From: Lepidodermella squamata
Lineage: Eukaryota > Gastrotricha
Direction of reading: 5' to 3'
DNA: 64,000 bases
NCBI GenBank assembly: GCA_047495785.1
Contig: JBLDXI010000002.1
Coordinates: forward strand, 1,426,001 to 1,490,000
A model generated the notes under the pieces. It was not told the origin of the DNA. It worked only from the letters and a program-made list of their open reading frames with translations, and ran no database searches. Below are positions 34,201 through 47,825 of the stretch, in pieces (the stretch's first letter is position 1; every line of letters starts with the position of its first letter). The position numbers and the translations under genes were made by a program.

Positions 34201-36686
34201 GAATAAGTCGCGTCGTCGCTTGAGCAAACTTGTTTAAACAGAATATGCAACGCGCTTCGTTTATCTGATTCACTCGGCATGAGAAGACACAACTCAATCG
34301 GCGCTTCAAAGCACCGCTTTCGGGTGAAAATGTGCAGAAACAACGTCAACAATTCAAAATTAGCACCATATGTCCACGTTGTTTTGTCACCTTGTTTGAA
34401 CAGAACTACCAATTGTAGACTGATTTCAAACGCGTTTTCGAGGTCATTCTCCGCCATGTGTCTCAGTAATTGCACTTGATCCTCGGGCGAGTAATTCAAC
34501 GACGAAGGATGAAATTTCAGACATTGACGAATGTGTTGGCCAGGAAATTTTCGGTCCACGAAATTTCCAGCGGCAACAAATCTGACGAAACCAGATGGTA
34601 ATGCGAGAACTTGTTGCAATTCATCTTCCAACTTTGTAATGAACAGTTCGGTAGACAATTCAGTTTGCACAGGAAAAGCAGTCAGAAAAACATAGAGAAG
34701 CATGAAAAAACTATCGTGACTCGAATTTGAAAATGTATTGGATGTGAGCATGTTTATGAAATTTTCCCTCGAACTGACAATGTCGCAAAAAGCGACTTTA
34801 AGGCGACGGTAGAAAAACGGCCTTTCTAGACCACTATCTTGAGGTATCGATTGGAACGCTTCGTTCAGGACAGCGCGGAAGCAAGGTTTGAGCAAAACGA
34901 AAACGGTAGAAATCAAATCCAGAAAAATGCTGAGAATCCGATTCAAATCTCTACTCAGCGAGGCTGAAGATGAAGGCAGACATAAACATAGCCGACTGAT
35001 CAAGCGCATGTCGCTCTCAACCGCCTTTAAATGTTCAGCCGCGTCACATTTTTGAAAAACTAGATCCAAACTAACATCAAGGTCTTTCCTAGCTGCCGTA
35101 GTCCTGTTGAAGAGCCAGTTTCGGAACACAGCTTCGTAATTTTCGTTCAGCAGAACTTTTTTCGCAAAGCGAACAGCCTCTCCTTCGCTTGCGAACTTGA
35201 AGAAGGCATTCAATACAGACTCTTGATGTGAGCAGCCAATCGAATTTCCATCGAACATGTCTATGAGCCCAAGAGTTGTGAGCCTTTCGACGAAATTGAT
35301 CAAATGGGTATCTGATATCCGCGTAAAATCAACATTTGTAGCACAGTTTTTCAGCAGTATTTCCTGTAGAGATTTGTAGCGAACTCGCGTAATTACGTCG
35401 GCACAAATGCACAAGACTTCAAACGATAGAGAGCATGGATAAAGCAAAGGTGAAGTTAGTGGTACCAGCGAAACCCTTGGGCGAAACGCCGCGAGAGAGC
35501 TGGATATTGCGAAAGCGCCCAGCAGTCGATTATCGCCAGCCACGCTTCTCGGAAGCTTGAAGACAGCTAAAAACTTGCTGCCACCAAATACAGGCTCCTT
35601 CAAGTGAAGATTTGCTTGTGATTGCCACGAAAACCATGCGTTTATGTCGAATAGCGCAAAATAGTAATCTGTAGATCGGCCAGTGATGCCTATCTCCCAG
35701 AGAAACGATACAAGATTTGAATTTCCCGGTACTGAATCAGTACTTCCAGATGAGCTATGAACGATTTGTTTTGATGAAGATATGTCGACTAGATAAGCCC
35801 AGGCGTTTTCAGTATCTCCATCAGGAATGTTAGCAGCCAGGTCGTGCACACCCATACATATTACATTGTCGTTTTCTCCTTCCACTCTGAAAACAATAGC
35901 AGCTGAAGATCTGCGTCCATTGGCAGCAGAAACCCAAACAAAGCAAGTTAGTCGAGGATCGTTCTCTGGCTCCGTAGAAACAATAGAGCTAATAGGAAGA
36001 CCTTCGATAGCGTGGCCGAATACTACTTGTTTTGAGGGCACCCGAATTATTGAAAGATAGCCTGATTCGAATCCACAAACCAGGAGTTGCCTTGTCTTGA
36101 TCCAAGATAGTTTTGTAACAGGACATTGACATTGTGGTTCACTATCGAGAGTCTCAATCATCAACAAGTCGAAAGCCGCTTCGTTAAAAAGAACAATTCC
36201 AATGGCTCCAGAGTCTAACCCGAACGCCAAAGCCCACGACTCTGGACGTATTGATGGTTCTACTGGAGTGATGGAGGTGACGCGACCAGGAAATGCCGAT
36301 ATTTTTTCGTAAACATCGCTCATCGATGACAGGTCTATTATCCGTAGAGTTGATTCTGCAGATTGACGATCGAAAATGCACAGAGCGACGCAATTCTCAC
36401 TCCCGGCTCCAGATGGAAGAAAGCACATCGCTGATACCTCACAGTGCTCTTCGAGTGTCAGAAGTAGACGCGCCGATTTAGGATAAGTCGCCCATACTTC
36501 GTTTTCATTGGTAACAATGACAAAGTTCAGTCGGTCTGAAATATGAAGAGGGGAGTGAATCCAAAATAATTATGAAGTAAAATATGTACCACTATCTGAA
36601 ATGAAACGCGTCTGCTTATGGAGAATGTCGAACGAGGATGAATCAGTTACGACACCATGGGCGAGTGAAAACTTCTTGACATCCAT
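31293..36686 (-). CDS. AHCTF1: ELYS nuclear pore / chromatin-binding protein
   Basis: Minus-strand exons 36590-36686, 32882-36535 and 31293-32830 give 1762 residues. The N-terminal half is the seven-bladed propeller: PGRVTSITPVEP and QLLVCGFESGYLSII...STEPENDPR align with ELYS. A helical ELYS domain follows, ending near AEALAIANRSNDLRYVSLEQNAQIDRLVNKRR. The C-terminal third is disordered. An acidic stretch (aspartate/glutamate runs near the exon 2 end) precedes many serine/arginine/lysine clusters such as two TRKRTQS repeats, KKRARN and RRSRRI, which are probably DNA- or nucleosome-binding. ELYS seeds nuclear pores on chromatin after mitosis by recruiting the Nup107 complex (family knowledge). 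A classical RGRP AT-hook was not seen. The start is the first ATG of the short exon 1. Confidence 0.88.
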
Positions 36687-37750
36687 GCCCTCAGTTTAAC
36701 ACCCTATATCAGAAACAAGCCATTCAAACTGAGAAGAAGTCCAGCATTAGATATGATGGGCGGTGGGCAGTGGGTGGTAATGCAATGCAAGGTGTTGGCA
36801 GCAGGCAAGATTTAAGAGGTGTAAGACTGTCTTCTCTGCTGTGTGAGGTCAGAGCGATGATGATGTCCTCTCGAAGCAGCGCTCTTTTTCGGTGCTAAAA
36901 ATATCATTTCATTTTTCTCGATGTTTTCCCGTTAATTTTGGAGAAAATTTTATTTTTATTAATGTTTTAGGTTACTAAGGTTGTTAAATGCCAAAATAAT
37001 TTATTTCAGCGACTTTGAAAATATTTTTACAAAAAATGATCTTCACAAATGATTCCGTTCGCCAGCCAACATTTTTTGTTTTCTGTGTTTCAGAGAAACG
37101 TCATCAGCATAGCGCACTTACGTCGCGTTATCGACTCCGTCTTGTAATGAAAAGCCGCTTGGCGTGATCAACCGTCAAGATTTAACGCAAGGCCAGTTCT
37201 TAAAATCAACTGGGTCCACGTTCCACATCAAAATGAGCAGCTCTTTTCTTCATCTTGCCGTGTCTAAGCAGGCCTCCCATACCATAAAAGTGCCTCGGAA
37301 CTCGGAATATTTACCTTTACAGAGTTTCTCGCCCACTTGATGCGCAGTAGAGCTACCTGTTAGCTGTTCAAGATTATTTTCAAGGTTATGTTCAAATCGA
37401 GATACAGGCTTTGCATTTATAGCTGCTGCATTCAAGTATCAAATGCTACCAAAAATAAGATATTTCATCACTATTCTTTTCTAAATCAATATCTTTATTT
37501 ATACAGCTTTCAAACTTTCTTGCAAAGAATGCTTCTATTCTTTAGGTCTCTAGACCTCTGCGCCTTGGTAACTGTAATAATTCTTTGTTCCATAGGCCAT
37601 AGGCCAGCATTTAGCGGTACGTACTTATTGCGAATCTCTTGCTACTTTAAACTTGTTACCTTATGTGTTGTTTGTACCTATGATTTAGGCGCCGTTTTAT
37701 CTTGCCGTATTCGTTGCATCGTCAAACGCAGATATTTTCGATCACTGGAC
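36687..37750. other. Divergent promoter region, ELYS / LCLAT1-like
   Basis: About 1.06 kb between head-to-head genes. No separate gene recognised. An open frame continuous with the acyltransferase extends back to 37388 but lacks homology and is rich in unlikely hydrophobic and cysteine residues. This is the likely control region for both genes, perhaps with noncoding 5' exons. Confidence 0.5.
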
Positions 37751-38842
37751 ATGGAAAAGTACCTCAATCGTTTACGGGGATTCATCGGCGCCCTTGCTTT
37801 ACTGTCCAGTTCATTTTTCGGCTCACTGAATTTTCTCACTCCGGCGTTGCCTCTGGCATTTATTCCGAGTTTACATCATGTATTTCGAATCTATACCGAC
37901 TTCTGGGTTTCAGCGTGGTTAACCTATGCGATAGCCGTCATGCGGATATTCCACCGTGTTAACATAGTTACACACGGCGATCACTTCTTGAATTTCGAAA
38001 AAGCATTGATTGTGATGAATCACCGAACACGCCTCGACTGGTTTTACTTTTGGTCGCCCATCCTTTCTGACGACTGTTTGTTCGATCTCAAGATTGCGCT
38101 GAAGCGAACCCTTGCTCGCATTCCTGGAGCAGGCTGGGCGCAGCAATTGAGCGCTTTTCTTTTCTTGAATCGCCGAGCTGAAGTTGATTTGCCGAGAATT
38201 TCTGACTACCTCACCTATTTGAGCAATTTCCGCGACAGATCATTCAAACTACTTGTTTTTCCGGAAGGCACAGACTACTGTGACATTTCGAAAGCTCGCA
38301 GTGACGCTTTCGCTGACAAATCGTGTCTACCTCGCTACGAATATGTGTTGCATCCGAGAACAACGGGAGCGGACTTTGCTTTCAATGTGCTCACTGAGAA
38401 AGATTCTCTTGACGCCATCTACGATGTAACCATAGCGTACGATGGCCCTTTTCCATGTAGCGAACTTGCTGTAGTAACAGGAGATCTGCCTCAAACTGTG
38501 AGATTCTTTGTTAAACGTTATCCCGCGGACGCCGTGAAGGAAGTTGGACCAACAAAGTTTTGGCAAAATTTATGGGCTGAGAAGGAGGAGTTTTTACGGG
38601 CTTACTACAACGGTGAAAAGACTGACATCGGGAAGGGCCGCTCTGAAGGATTGATGGCCAATTTTATCGAATGGACAGCGCTCATCCTTTGGACTGCCTA
38701 TCTGGCGTTGCTATATTTCGTTATTTTGCCTCGTTTTTGGCACTTCTATCTCGTTGCTGCAATCGCCTATTTCATTTGGAGCGAATTCACGCCCAACAGT
38801 ATCGATGGTACTATCATTAAAGCCGGCTTGAACAGAAAATAG
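37751..38842 (+). CDS. LCLAT1: Lysocardiolipin/lysophospholipid acyltransferase, LCLAT1-like
   Basis: Single exon, 363 residues. ATG 37751 (MEKYLNRLRGFIG) is chosen because similarity to LCLAT1 begins here; the frame is open further upstream without homology. An N-terminal membrane helix (SSSFFGSLNFLTPALPLAFI) precedes the acyltransferase motif NHRTRLDW, whose H91 and D96 form the HX4D catalytic pair. The acceptor-binding FPEGTD motif and the family signature KYEYVLHPRTTG (here RYEYVLHPRTTG) follow. One or two C-terminal membrane segments complete the protein. It acylates lysophospholipids such as lysocardiolipin and lysophosphatidylinositol in the ER (family knowledge). Intronless, in contrast to its neighbours. 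First of four close same-strand genes. Confidence 0.9.
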   Translation: MEKYLNRLRGFIGALALLSSSFFGSLNFLTPALPLAFIPSLHHVFRIYTDFWVSAWLTYAIAVMRIFHRVNIVTHGDHFLNFEKALIVMNHRTRLDWFYFWSPILSDDCLFDLKIALKRTLARIPGAGWAQQLSAFLFLNRRAEVDLPRISDYLTYLSNFRDRSFKLLVFPEGTDYCDISKARSDAFADKSCLPRYEYVLHPRTTGADFAFNVLTEKDSLDAIYDVTIAYDGPFPCSELAVVTGDLPQTVRFFVKRYPADAVKEVGPTKFWQNLWAEKEEFLRAYYNGEKTDIGKGRSEGLMANFIEWTALILWTAYLALLYFVILPRFWHFYLVAAIAYFIWSEFTPNSIDGTIIKAGLNRK

Positions 38843-39116
38843 CTATTTTTGCTGTCGGGAATTCAAGCTTTACATTGCAACAAATGCTATACACATGCTC
38901 GGTCTCTTCTATGAAATGACAATATTACTTATGTGTGTTTGATATTATGAAAAATTAGAACTTATTTATACACAATTGTGCCGTCCCCAGTTGTTTCAAT
39001 CAGTCTATTTCGAAAATTGCTATTTTTTGTTGTTTTCCCAGCTATTTCTTGGTAAAGGTTCTGCATCTTTTAATGCTATATTTGTTCAATTTTTTAGAAT
39101 TTGACTAACTAATTTC

Positions 39117-40013
39117 ATGGCATCGGACCCAGACAACTTGCAGTTCGAAAGCGTCACCGACTCTTCTTTCGTGAAATTAGAGGGACGTATCGGCTCATCT
39201 ACTGAAAATGCATCCGGTGGTGTTGTGACGGCTAGTCCAAGTTTAGGATCGATGACTTCGACCCTCGACGAACCAGTTTCCGTGACAGTTGTATGTTTAA
39301 AATCACGCAGATCTCATCGATTATATTTAACAATGTTTACTTTCCAAAGCTCAGAGATCTGAAAGCAGTCGTGCAAAAACTAAAACACGTTTTCATTCCA
39401 ACTAAAAGCAGATTACTCTTGAAAGAATGTAAGCTTATTTTTGTGGTTTGTCCTGTTCATTTTAAAGACAATTTTTGTTAATCAGGGGACTTGTGGGGTC
39501 CACTTGTGTTGTGCACTGTCCTCTCGATCCTCCTACACGACTCAACTGCTGATAGTAAAACTGAATCGGGTCCCGAGTTTGCCGAAGTTTTTCTCGTCTA
39601 TTGGCTCGGAGCTGCAATGTGTACCCTAAATTTTAAACTGGTCGGCGCTCCTGTTTCTTACTTTCAATCTCTTTGTGTTCTCGGCTACTGCACCCTACCT
39701 CACCTCGGCGCGGCCATTATTTGCAAAGTTATCCTTATGACGACCAACAACGCCGTTCCAATGCTGATTGTGCGGCTTTTATCTGCTCTTCTTGCGTCAG
39801 CCTGGGCTGCGTATGGTAAATAAATTATTTAATTTCGATTAATTTGTCACACTTTAAATTATTTCAGCTTCAACGGCTTTCCTAAGTTCTTACATGCCAA
39901 GTGATCGTCGACTGTTGTGCGTATACCCGTTATTTTTGTTCTACGCTGTTCTCGGTTGGCTAATCATGAGCCACAATCCGTATTCCGGAGCTCACGGAGT
40001 TCCTCCATCCTAG
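39117..40013 (+). CDS. YIPF6: YIPF6, Golgi Yip1-domain membrane protein
   Basis: Exons 39117-39290, 39350-39428, 39486-39815 and 39868-40013 give 242 residues, the length of animal YIPF6. The cytosolic N-terminus is followed by the diagnostic RDLKAVVQKLKHVFIP...LLKEWDLWGPL, then five hydrophobic segments including the FFQSLCVLGYC-type Yip1 core (here YFQSLCVLGYCTLPH) and ASTAFLSS...YPLFLFY. YIPF proteins bind Rab GTPases and sit in Golgi membranes (family knowledge). The ATG lies 19 bases after a ttttttag acceptor-like site, 274 bp after the LCLAT1 stop. Confidence 0.92.
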
Positions 40014-40198
40014 TGATGTAAAAATACCGCTTTATTTAAAGAAAAAAGGTGACATTTGTTTCGGTTATTTCATGCCTTTGCTGTGTCTTGACTTCAACTA
40101 AAAAATCTATTCGCAATTCCGCTATTTTGCGTAGTAATTTAATGAAAAAACTGAGGGTTGGAATTTTTCAATTTTTTCTAGACATTTTATTGATTAAA

Positions 40199-41137
<939 letters not shown>

Positions 41138-41535
41138 AAGAAAAATTAATTCCGGATGAAAAATTCGCGCTGAATGTGAAGAAATATTAATTATTAATTA
41201 AAATATTGGTATTTAACGACGCAATAACAATACTACAGTCCATATTGTCAAGACCACACTTATTTAACTGAACAACCTTGGTTGGTTGAAAATTTGTTTA
41301 TTGTGACTGCTGATGCGATATCTCGGTTTTTTGATGAGTTTAAGCTGACCATGGGTATCATCACTTGCGGCGCGTATTCTGGTTATGTCGGGCTTAACTT
41401 GGTATTGCATGATTCCCGTGCATTAATGTTTTCACAAAACAATACGAAAAATTACAAAAAATGTAAAAATAATTTGCTCGCCTTGTGTTATTTAGGTTTT
41501 GTGTTTTTCATTATAATTGTTTGTCTACCCCGGAG
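41138..41535 (+). other. Spacer between YIPF5 and TMEM33
   Basis: 398 bases, no gene supported. An open frame 41282-41623 overlaps TMEM33 in another frame and lacks homology. tgttatttag at 41486-41495 is an acceptor-like site 40 bases before the TMEM33 ATG. Confidence 0.45.
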
Positions 41536-42392
41536 ATGGATGAAAATCGAAACCAATCGGCACAGCCTAGCGGCGTTATGGGTTTTCTTGTCGCGAAAAA
41601 ACTCGACTCAGTTCTATGGATAACTCGTCTGCTCACCATCAGCTTCGCCATTTCTTACTTCATCAATTTCTCCGGGTAAGGCGGCAAAATATTTGTGCCA
41701 GCTTGTTTACAGTTTAATTTTTCTAGAACGTCGATGCAAGGTTACCAACGGGCGATATTATGCAGCGCAGCGACTAGTACATTGCGTCTTCATCAGCGAA
41801 TGCCGCCCTTCCAATTTAGCCGGGTCTACTTTTCGCAGTTGATGCTCGAAGACTCTTTCCACTATCTCATGTACTCATTCATTTTCTTCAACAATCCTCC
41901 TCTCTCGGTCATTCTCATTCCGGTCGTGGCGTTCGCGATTCTCCACGCCACGGCTTTCACCAAGGGAGTTCTCGACCAGGTCGGCCCGGGTGCTGTTCAG
42001 CCCGTTCGCAATCTTATCGCCCGCATCGAGTCAAACAACGTTCAAATTCTTCGTTTCATTGCTCTGCTTGAAATCGTGATCATGCCCACGCTGATTTTGC
42101 TCATTTTTCTGTAAGTTTTCATATTTTTAAGGAGGCTTTTTTAATTTGCTATTTTCACAGGGGAGGAGTTTTCATCATGACGCCATTCCTGTACTACCAA
42201 TTCGTTGTTTTGCGGTATATCTCGCGCCGCAATCCCTACTCGAGGCAGACTTTCACCGAGCTGCGAATTGCTGTTGAAGGATTCACTCAAGACCCGCGCT
42301 GCCCGGCGATCGCTCAACGAATTCTGCTCGGCGGCGTGAGCCTCATATCGAAAATCGCCCCCAACCCAGCTATGGTGCCGCAACAGCAATAA
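41536..42392 (+). CDS. TMEM33: TMEM33, ER transmembrane protein
   Basis: Exons 41536-41675, 41727-42110 and 42161-42392 give 251 residues (TMEM33 is usually about 247). Hydrophobic segments at the N-terminus, around LEDSFHYLMYSFIFFNNPPLSVILIPVVAFAIL, and near LRFIALLEIVIMPTLILLIFL suit a three- to four-pass ER membrane protein. The motif LLEIVIMP and the YQFLxLRYxSRRNPY-like stretch (here YQFVVLRYISRRNPYSR) are family signatures. TMEM33 shapes tubular ER by interacting with reticulons and is linked to the unfolded protein response (family knowledge). Last gene of the LCLAT1-YIPF6-YIPF5-TMEM33 row. Confidence 0.9.
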
Positions 42393-43340
42393 AGGCGTGC
42401 TATTTCTCTCATTCAATGAAAAATGATTATAGAAAAATGAATTCTCAATGCATTTTTTTGGAATTTATCCGTTAAATATTGCGAAAAATATGATGAGGAA
42501 AATTTATATATATACGTATATCTTAGCTAGCGATGCACTTCCGTATGCTACATGTGTCTCATTGTCGGCTGATGATAATAATTTTATAAAAACAATCGCA
42601 TGTATTACATTATCTTCTGTCTTACGGCATCAGATCATCATCATCAACATGAAATTACTCTTGCTCAGCGAATGCTTGTTCATTTCATTTCATTTGTGAC
42701 CGAAATTTCGTAGACCTAGATGTCCTATATATATATTGCGCTTTTGTTTGCCATGCCTTCTCACCTTGTTCAGGGTAGATAGCATCAGTTTATATCTACA
42801 TAGCGACTGCGAGTACACCTCTTGTTTTTCGTCCTGACCATGTTGTAGTTGTGATACGTAGCTATTTTCGTCTGTTTATTTTACTCGAAAAAATCAACAC
42901 ATTTCGTTCAATGACTTTGTTTTAAATTTTGAGGAACATAGGAATTGCTATTAAGTTGTTAAATCCAAGGTTTAGGGCGAATATTTTAGTTCACTCCGGT
43001 GAGTTGTGTCGAAACTGCAGACACATTATCGGGCGCACTACATGCTCCTTTCGATCCCTTTCACCTTCTTCGCCACACGAGGAAAACAAACAAAAAATGG
43101 TACACGCTAGTCAATTCTATTGATTCTCGTCCTCCTTGTATTTCTTCACAGTTTATCACGTCGTTTGTTGTTCATTTCGATAAATCTGTCTTAAATGTTG
43201 AATACTATATATTGCGCGAAATTACGATATAAAAATTAATTAATAATAAAAATTTGTCTAATAATTTTATTTTTATTTAGAGAATTGTAACTACTGACTG
43301 AAGTTAGCAGTAATACTGCTTGAGGAAGTCTTCCATTTCA
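42393..43340 (+). other. Spacer and SNX17 5' untranslated region
   Basis: About 950 bases without a supported gene. The right end contains a probable 5' exon: ttttatttttatttag ends at 43280 and the exon runs to 43341. It contains no ATG until the split start described for SNX17. Confidence 0.45.
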
Positions 43341-45758
43341 AGTAAGTTATTGAAAATTTAGAAATTTATTTTTGAACTTTTCATTTCTAGTGGTGGTCCA
43401 TGTTCGAATACCGACCTCGTCGAAGATCGTTGATGCAAATGGAACATCCACCGTGTATCACATATACCTCAATGGCACGTTTCACTGCTCGGCGCGGTAT
43501 AGCCGGCTAGCCGAACTCGATTCGCTGCTGCGAAAAAATATCAACTCTTCGCCATCTTCGTCGCTTCGCAGTGCGAAATCAACGTTCAATGGCTCGCACT
43601 GCACGTCGAACATGTTGTTTGTACCACCCCACATAGCCGCCGCCTTCCCTCAGTTCCCGCCTCGAAAATTTCCGTTGCTGCAAATGAGCGATAGTGAAAT
43701 TGACGAAAGACGGCGGCAGCTTGAGGCCTACCTTCAATTTGTATGCAGTGTTGACGAAATTGTTAGTTCTACGCTGTTTTCTCGGTATTTGATCTCGCTT
43801 CAGTTGGAGACGCATCAAATCGCCGCGGAATCGGTGGATATCGAAATTAATTTCGTCAACGATAGCCGCCTTAAAATTAGCACGACAACCGACTGCTCGC
43901 CTCTCGACGTTATGATCCGCGTTTGCTCAGAAATTCACCTGCCGCTTGAATTAGCGTCGTATTTCGGATTATTCGTCGTATTAGACGGCACTCTTTCGCG
44001 ACGGCTACTCGATTGCGAGTCGACGTACGTCGCTAGCAGTAATCGCCAGTCGAAGTTGATATTTCGCCGCGATTACTACCACGCTAAACTCGACGAAATT
44101 TTAGTCAGCGATCAAACCGCGGTAAATTTGCTATTCATCGAGGCGGTGATTTCGTGGCGAAACGGCATTGCCGAGCCGTCGGAAACGCAAACTCGTGAGT
44201 TGGAAAGTTTGAAACAGGCCAATTTACGGGCGGATTTTCTTCACACAATTCGATCTGTACCGCATTACGGCGCGGCGTTGTTTCGCGATTGTAAGATGTC
44301 GTTTAAGAAAAATCAGCTGGAAAAGTGTTCCGTCCGGGTTGGCAACGGGTTCGTCGCAGTTTCAGCCCTTGCGAATTCTTCAACGCCGACTTATGTTTTC
44401 GAATTGAAGCGAATTTCGTGTTGGCAGGTGCGTTACGCTTCGTTGGATTCGCTTGGTAACCAGCAAAATGGCAACCATCATCATCATCAAAATGGGAACG
44501 GCGTGACGTCGAATGGGAATTCGAATGGCCATCACCATCATAGGGCGTATCAAAATGGCAATGGTCACGCGCCAGCGATTCAAGAAATGGATGAGCTGGC
44601 CTTTCAATACCGTGATTCATCTTCAGCTGCTGATTGGGTCAAAATTAACAGCTATCAGGTTAGTAATTGTTGCCGCATTTTCGTTATTAATCAAATTATT
44701 ATATCAACCCATGATTTGATGGAATTTTTTTCGAGTGATCACTTGAAAATACTTCGAGTAGCAGCTGATTATGCATTAAGAGCATATTTTTTCACTTTTT
44801 TCGAATTATTAAGAAAAATGGGGTTTCATTCAAGATCGATTGAGAATATTACAACTGATATCAACTGCCAAAATTCTAATCATTGAAAATTCTTGAAATT
44901 ACCTGAATTGTTTTGAATCTTGAAGATTTCGAATTACTCTGCTGGCTTGATATACTGAGCCTATTTTTGAGCTAAAAATTCCGAAAGGATCTGACTCTGA
45001 TAGTTTTTTCAATTTGAAAATTCTCGATGAATTTCTGCTTCCGATTTGGCCAAGTGCATTAAGGATGCAGTTCCCTCGTTATGCCTTGAAAACATTCGAA
45101 TTTTTCTATCGAGAACTGACATTTCTGGTCTTTGGTATTCTAATTTTCGTTATTGTCCCATTTTATTTTCGAAATTAAGATCAGAAAATTTTTAGCCTTT
45201 TTAAAGATTTTTATAGAAAATCAATTCGAATTTTTTGTATCTGATATCTTCTCCCCCGCAACTAAATTTTAAATATTAATAATACTGTAAATTATACGAA
45301 CAAAAATTACCATTTTTCAGGCATCGTTGATTGGTCACTGTCTCGGTCGCTTGATGGAAGACTGTGTCCGTCTACGGTCGTTGTATGCATCGAACGGCTC
45401 ATCCTACTCGCTATCGATATCGAACGGCAGCTCGAACGGGGACCATCACCACCCGGCGCCGATCACGAGTCGATCGAACAGCGCCTCGAGCTCAAATTCA
45501 TCAACCTTCATGCCGGCGAATGGCTTCGACACGTCGACGTCATCATTCGCAGCGTTGAAAAACGGCATCAACAACGACGGCAATCACGTTGTTTCTTCAC
45601 TGTCGAACTCACTCAATTTATCACGAGGGTCAGCAACGAACGGCTCGTCGAGCTACCCGTCTATTCGACTATCAACCGTTGCAGCCGCGTTGATCGGCAA
45701 TGCATCGGATAAAAACTCGCCATTGGCGCATGACACAATAGGCGATGATGACCTGTAA
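43341..45758 (+). CDS. SNX17: Sorting nexin 17 (PX-FERM endosomal adaptor)
   Basis: Coding exons: a single base 43341 (A of the start codon), then 43391-44658 and 45321-45758, for 568 residues. The start codon is assembled by splicing (A|TG over intron 43342-43390); no other in-frame ATG precedes the PX domain. The PX domain covers about residues 1-135 (VYHIYLNGTFHCSARYSRL..., FPPRKF...ERRRQLEAYLQFV), followed by an atypical FERM module (F1-F3, about 140-450). A C-terminal tail ends IGDDDL, matching IGDEDL of SNX17, the tail that engages Retriever (VPS26C). SNX17 recycles NPxY cargo from endosomes (family knowledge). Unusual: an Asn/His/Gly-rich insert of about 45 residues inside the F3 region, and a long Ser/Asn-rich tail. 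The 662-bp intron 44659-45320 shows nothing notable. Confidence 0.85.
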
Positions 45759-47825
45759 CGTAGGATATTAACTATGGGTTTTTTGTTTTGAATTTTTCGC
45801 ATGCCAATTCATCGAGGCCAATCGATCACTTTTCTCTGTTTTACTGCGCTGAGTTTCACTTTCTCGCTGACATAATCTGACGATGCATGGCTATTTCTTA
45901 TAATATCTCTAAAGTGTGAGTCTCTATTCAATACTATTCATTTTTGTGAATCTAATGTTTTCGCAAAGGGTACTAACTATTCAAAAAAGTTAAGGTGGAT
46001 TTTGTACGTGTTGTAGACTTGCTTTCCCTGTATTCTAGCCGCAAGCCTCGGTTTGTGTTTTGCCTTTCTTAATCACTTTCACTAAAACTCCGACGGGAAA
46101 TTGAAAAAACCGTCGTTAAGTCTGATGCGCTTTGAATGTTTTACTGTCGAAACCACGTGAATGATCTCGATCGGAAGAAAAAACCTGATTTTTTTGTTTT
46201 TCTTTGTTCATCCGTTTAGTTCTACTAAATTTTTCCTGTTAAAAAATTAATTTTTATGAGCAATATATTGATTATTATTATTGGGCACTTGAAATTAACT
46301 AAAAATCACTCACACCTGTGCGCGTGTTTTACTACAATAAAATATCACTTGAATACCAATTTGGATTAATCATGCTCGATATTGAAAATATTTAAACTTT
46401 GTTGTCTGGATTGCTATATAATACAGATCTTCAGATCCCGTTCGATCGTAAAAGTCTCACCGATGAACGAAAAAGTCTTATTATTATGACGATGATAATC
46501 AACAATCTTGAAAGAATCAGTCGTGAAAAAATAATAAAAAAGCTTTTTGGAAAATGTTCTAATTTTTCTCTCGATATTTCTATATAGGGCAGGGCGAAAA
46601 GCTTAGCGCTTATACGATGCGTGACCGGTTGCTGATTTACACCTGGCTAGACTCACGCCACGGAATTATTTATGCGAAGAATTGCTGGATATCATATATT
46701 AGGGCGCTGATTTCTCGATCTCCTTAGAGCTGTTCTTGACACGGTTTCCGATACCCAGGAGTAATAACGATTATTCTAGTGCAGCTTTTGTTGTTCAATC
46801 CGAAGAGAGCCGATGGATTCGCAATGTTTCGAAGATAAGATGTTCGGTTCAAGATAGCGTCGAGATAAGGTTGCGTGCAAAATTTGTTCACCCGAAATTG
46901 CGTGTCTCCTTTTATTGCCGTTATTATTATTTAGGCGGATCCGCCCATCTGCCATTCGATTTTTATTATTCATGACTACTAGCCGTCTAGGTAGACGAGA
47001 TGAATTAGCTATACACATGTTCGAATATTTGTACGCAGTGATAATGATCCTAATCATTAAATCTGCCGAGATCGTAAAATTTTTGATCGAGATTTATTGG
47101 TATATAGCTATGGCCTACAATAAATCGAGAGCAGATAACCTCTCGCAGCTAAACAAAGCCGCGTTTCGCTGGTGATGGGGGCGAACTGTTCGATCGATGT
47201 TTTGTTTTCTGACCTATTACCGCTTTCATTTGTTATTAGAGTGCTGCGATTATTATTGCTCCCAACACTCGTGAAGTGCGCGCAGTCAGTATACAATTTT
47301 TGCGCGCATTGTTTTGCGCACGGCTGCAGATGACCTGTCCGATATGCGCGTAGTAAACACCTGCAGCCCAACCCATGACTTCGCAATATCTGGAGTAGTG
47401 TATAAGTAGTCAATGAAAAGAAAAGTTTTCCGCCCGCTGTCTCGGAAGAACTCAACCACCGTATATTTGCGCGGAAAAAATAACGCGCAACACTTGTTAG
47501 CCTCACTAAATTATATAATAATGCACCCTATATGCGCCACTTGATGTTACGCGAGTTGAATGGCCCGAATTCGAGCTAAATCAGGTTATACTGGATTTTT
47601 CACGTCGCATTTTTATTCGATTATTTGTTTATTTCTGCCTTCCTTCCGCCGCTAAAATTTAGGTCATTATTTACAAGATAATTTCTCATAATTCGATGAT
47701 AATTGTTCGACCTACTTGAGGTAAATAGCCGCGTGCTACATGCTCGCAATCTGTGTCGTGTTTGGTCGTTTATTAAATTGTAAAACAACGTAAATACAAA
47801 GTCTTGTTGTTGTTCTACCTCTACA
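45759..47825. other. Noncoding region upstream of the IP3-receptor first exons
   Basis: About 2 kb, A+T-rich, with no supported gene. A short open stretch 47110-47171 begins with ATG and ends in phase 2 at a weak donor (gtgatg). It could be a further receptor first exon, but the evidence is thin. The region is likely 3' flank of SNX17 and distal regulatory DNA. Confidence 0.4.

Noticed and set aside
37388-37750. In-frame upstream extension of the LCLAT1-like acyltransferase
   Set aside because: No family similarity before MEKYL at 37751; composition is cysteine/tyrosine-rich and improbable, and no signal or domain is present.
41282-41623. 113-codon open frame before and over TMEM33
   Set aside because: Overlaps TMEM33 exon 1 in another frame and shows no family similarity.
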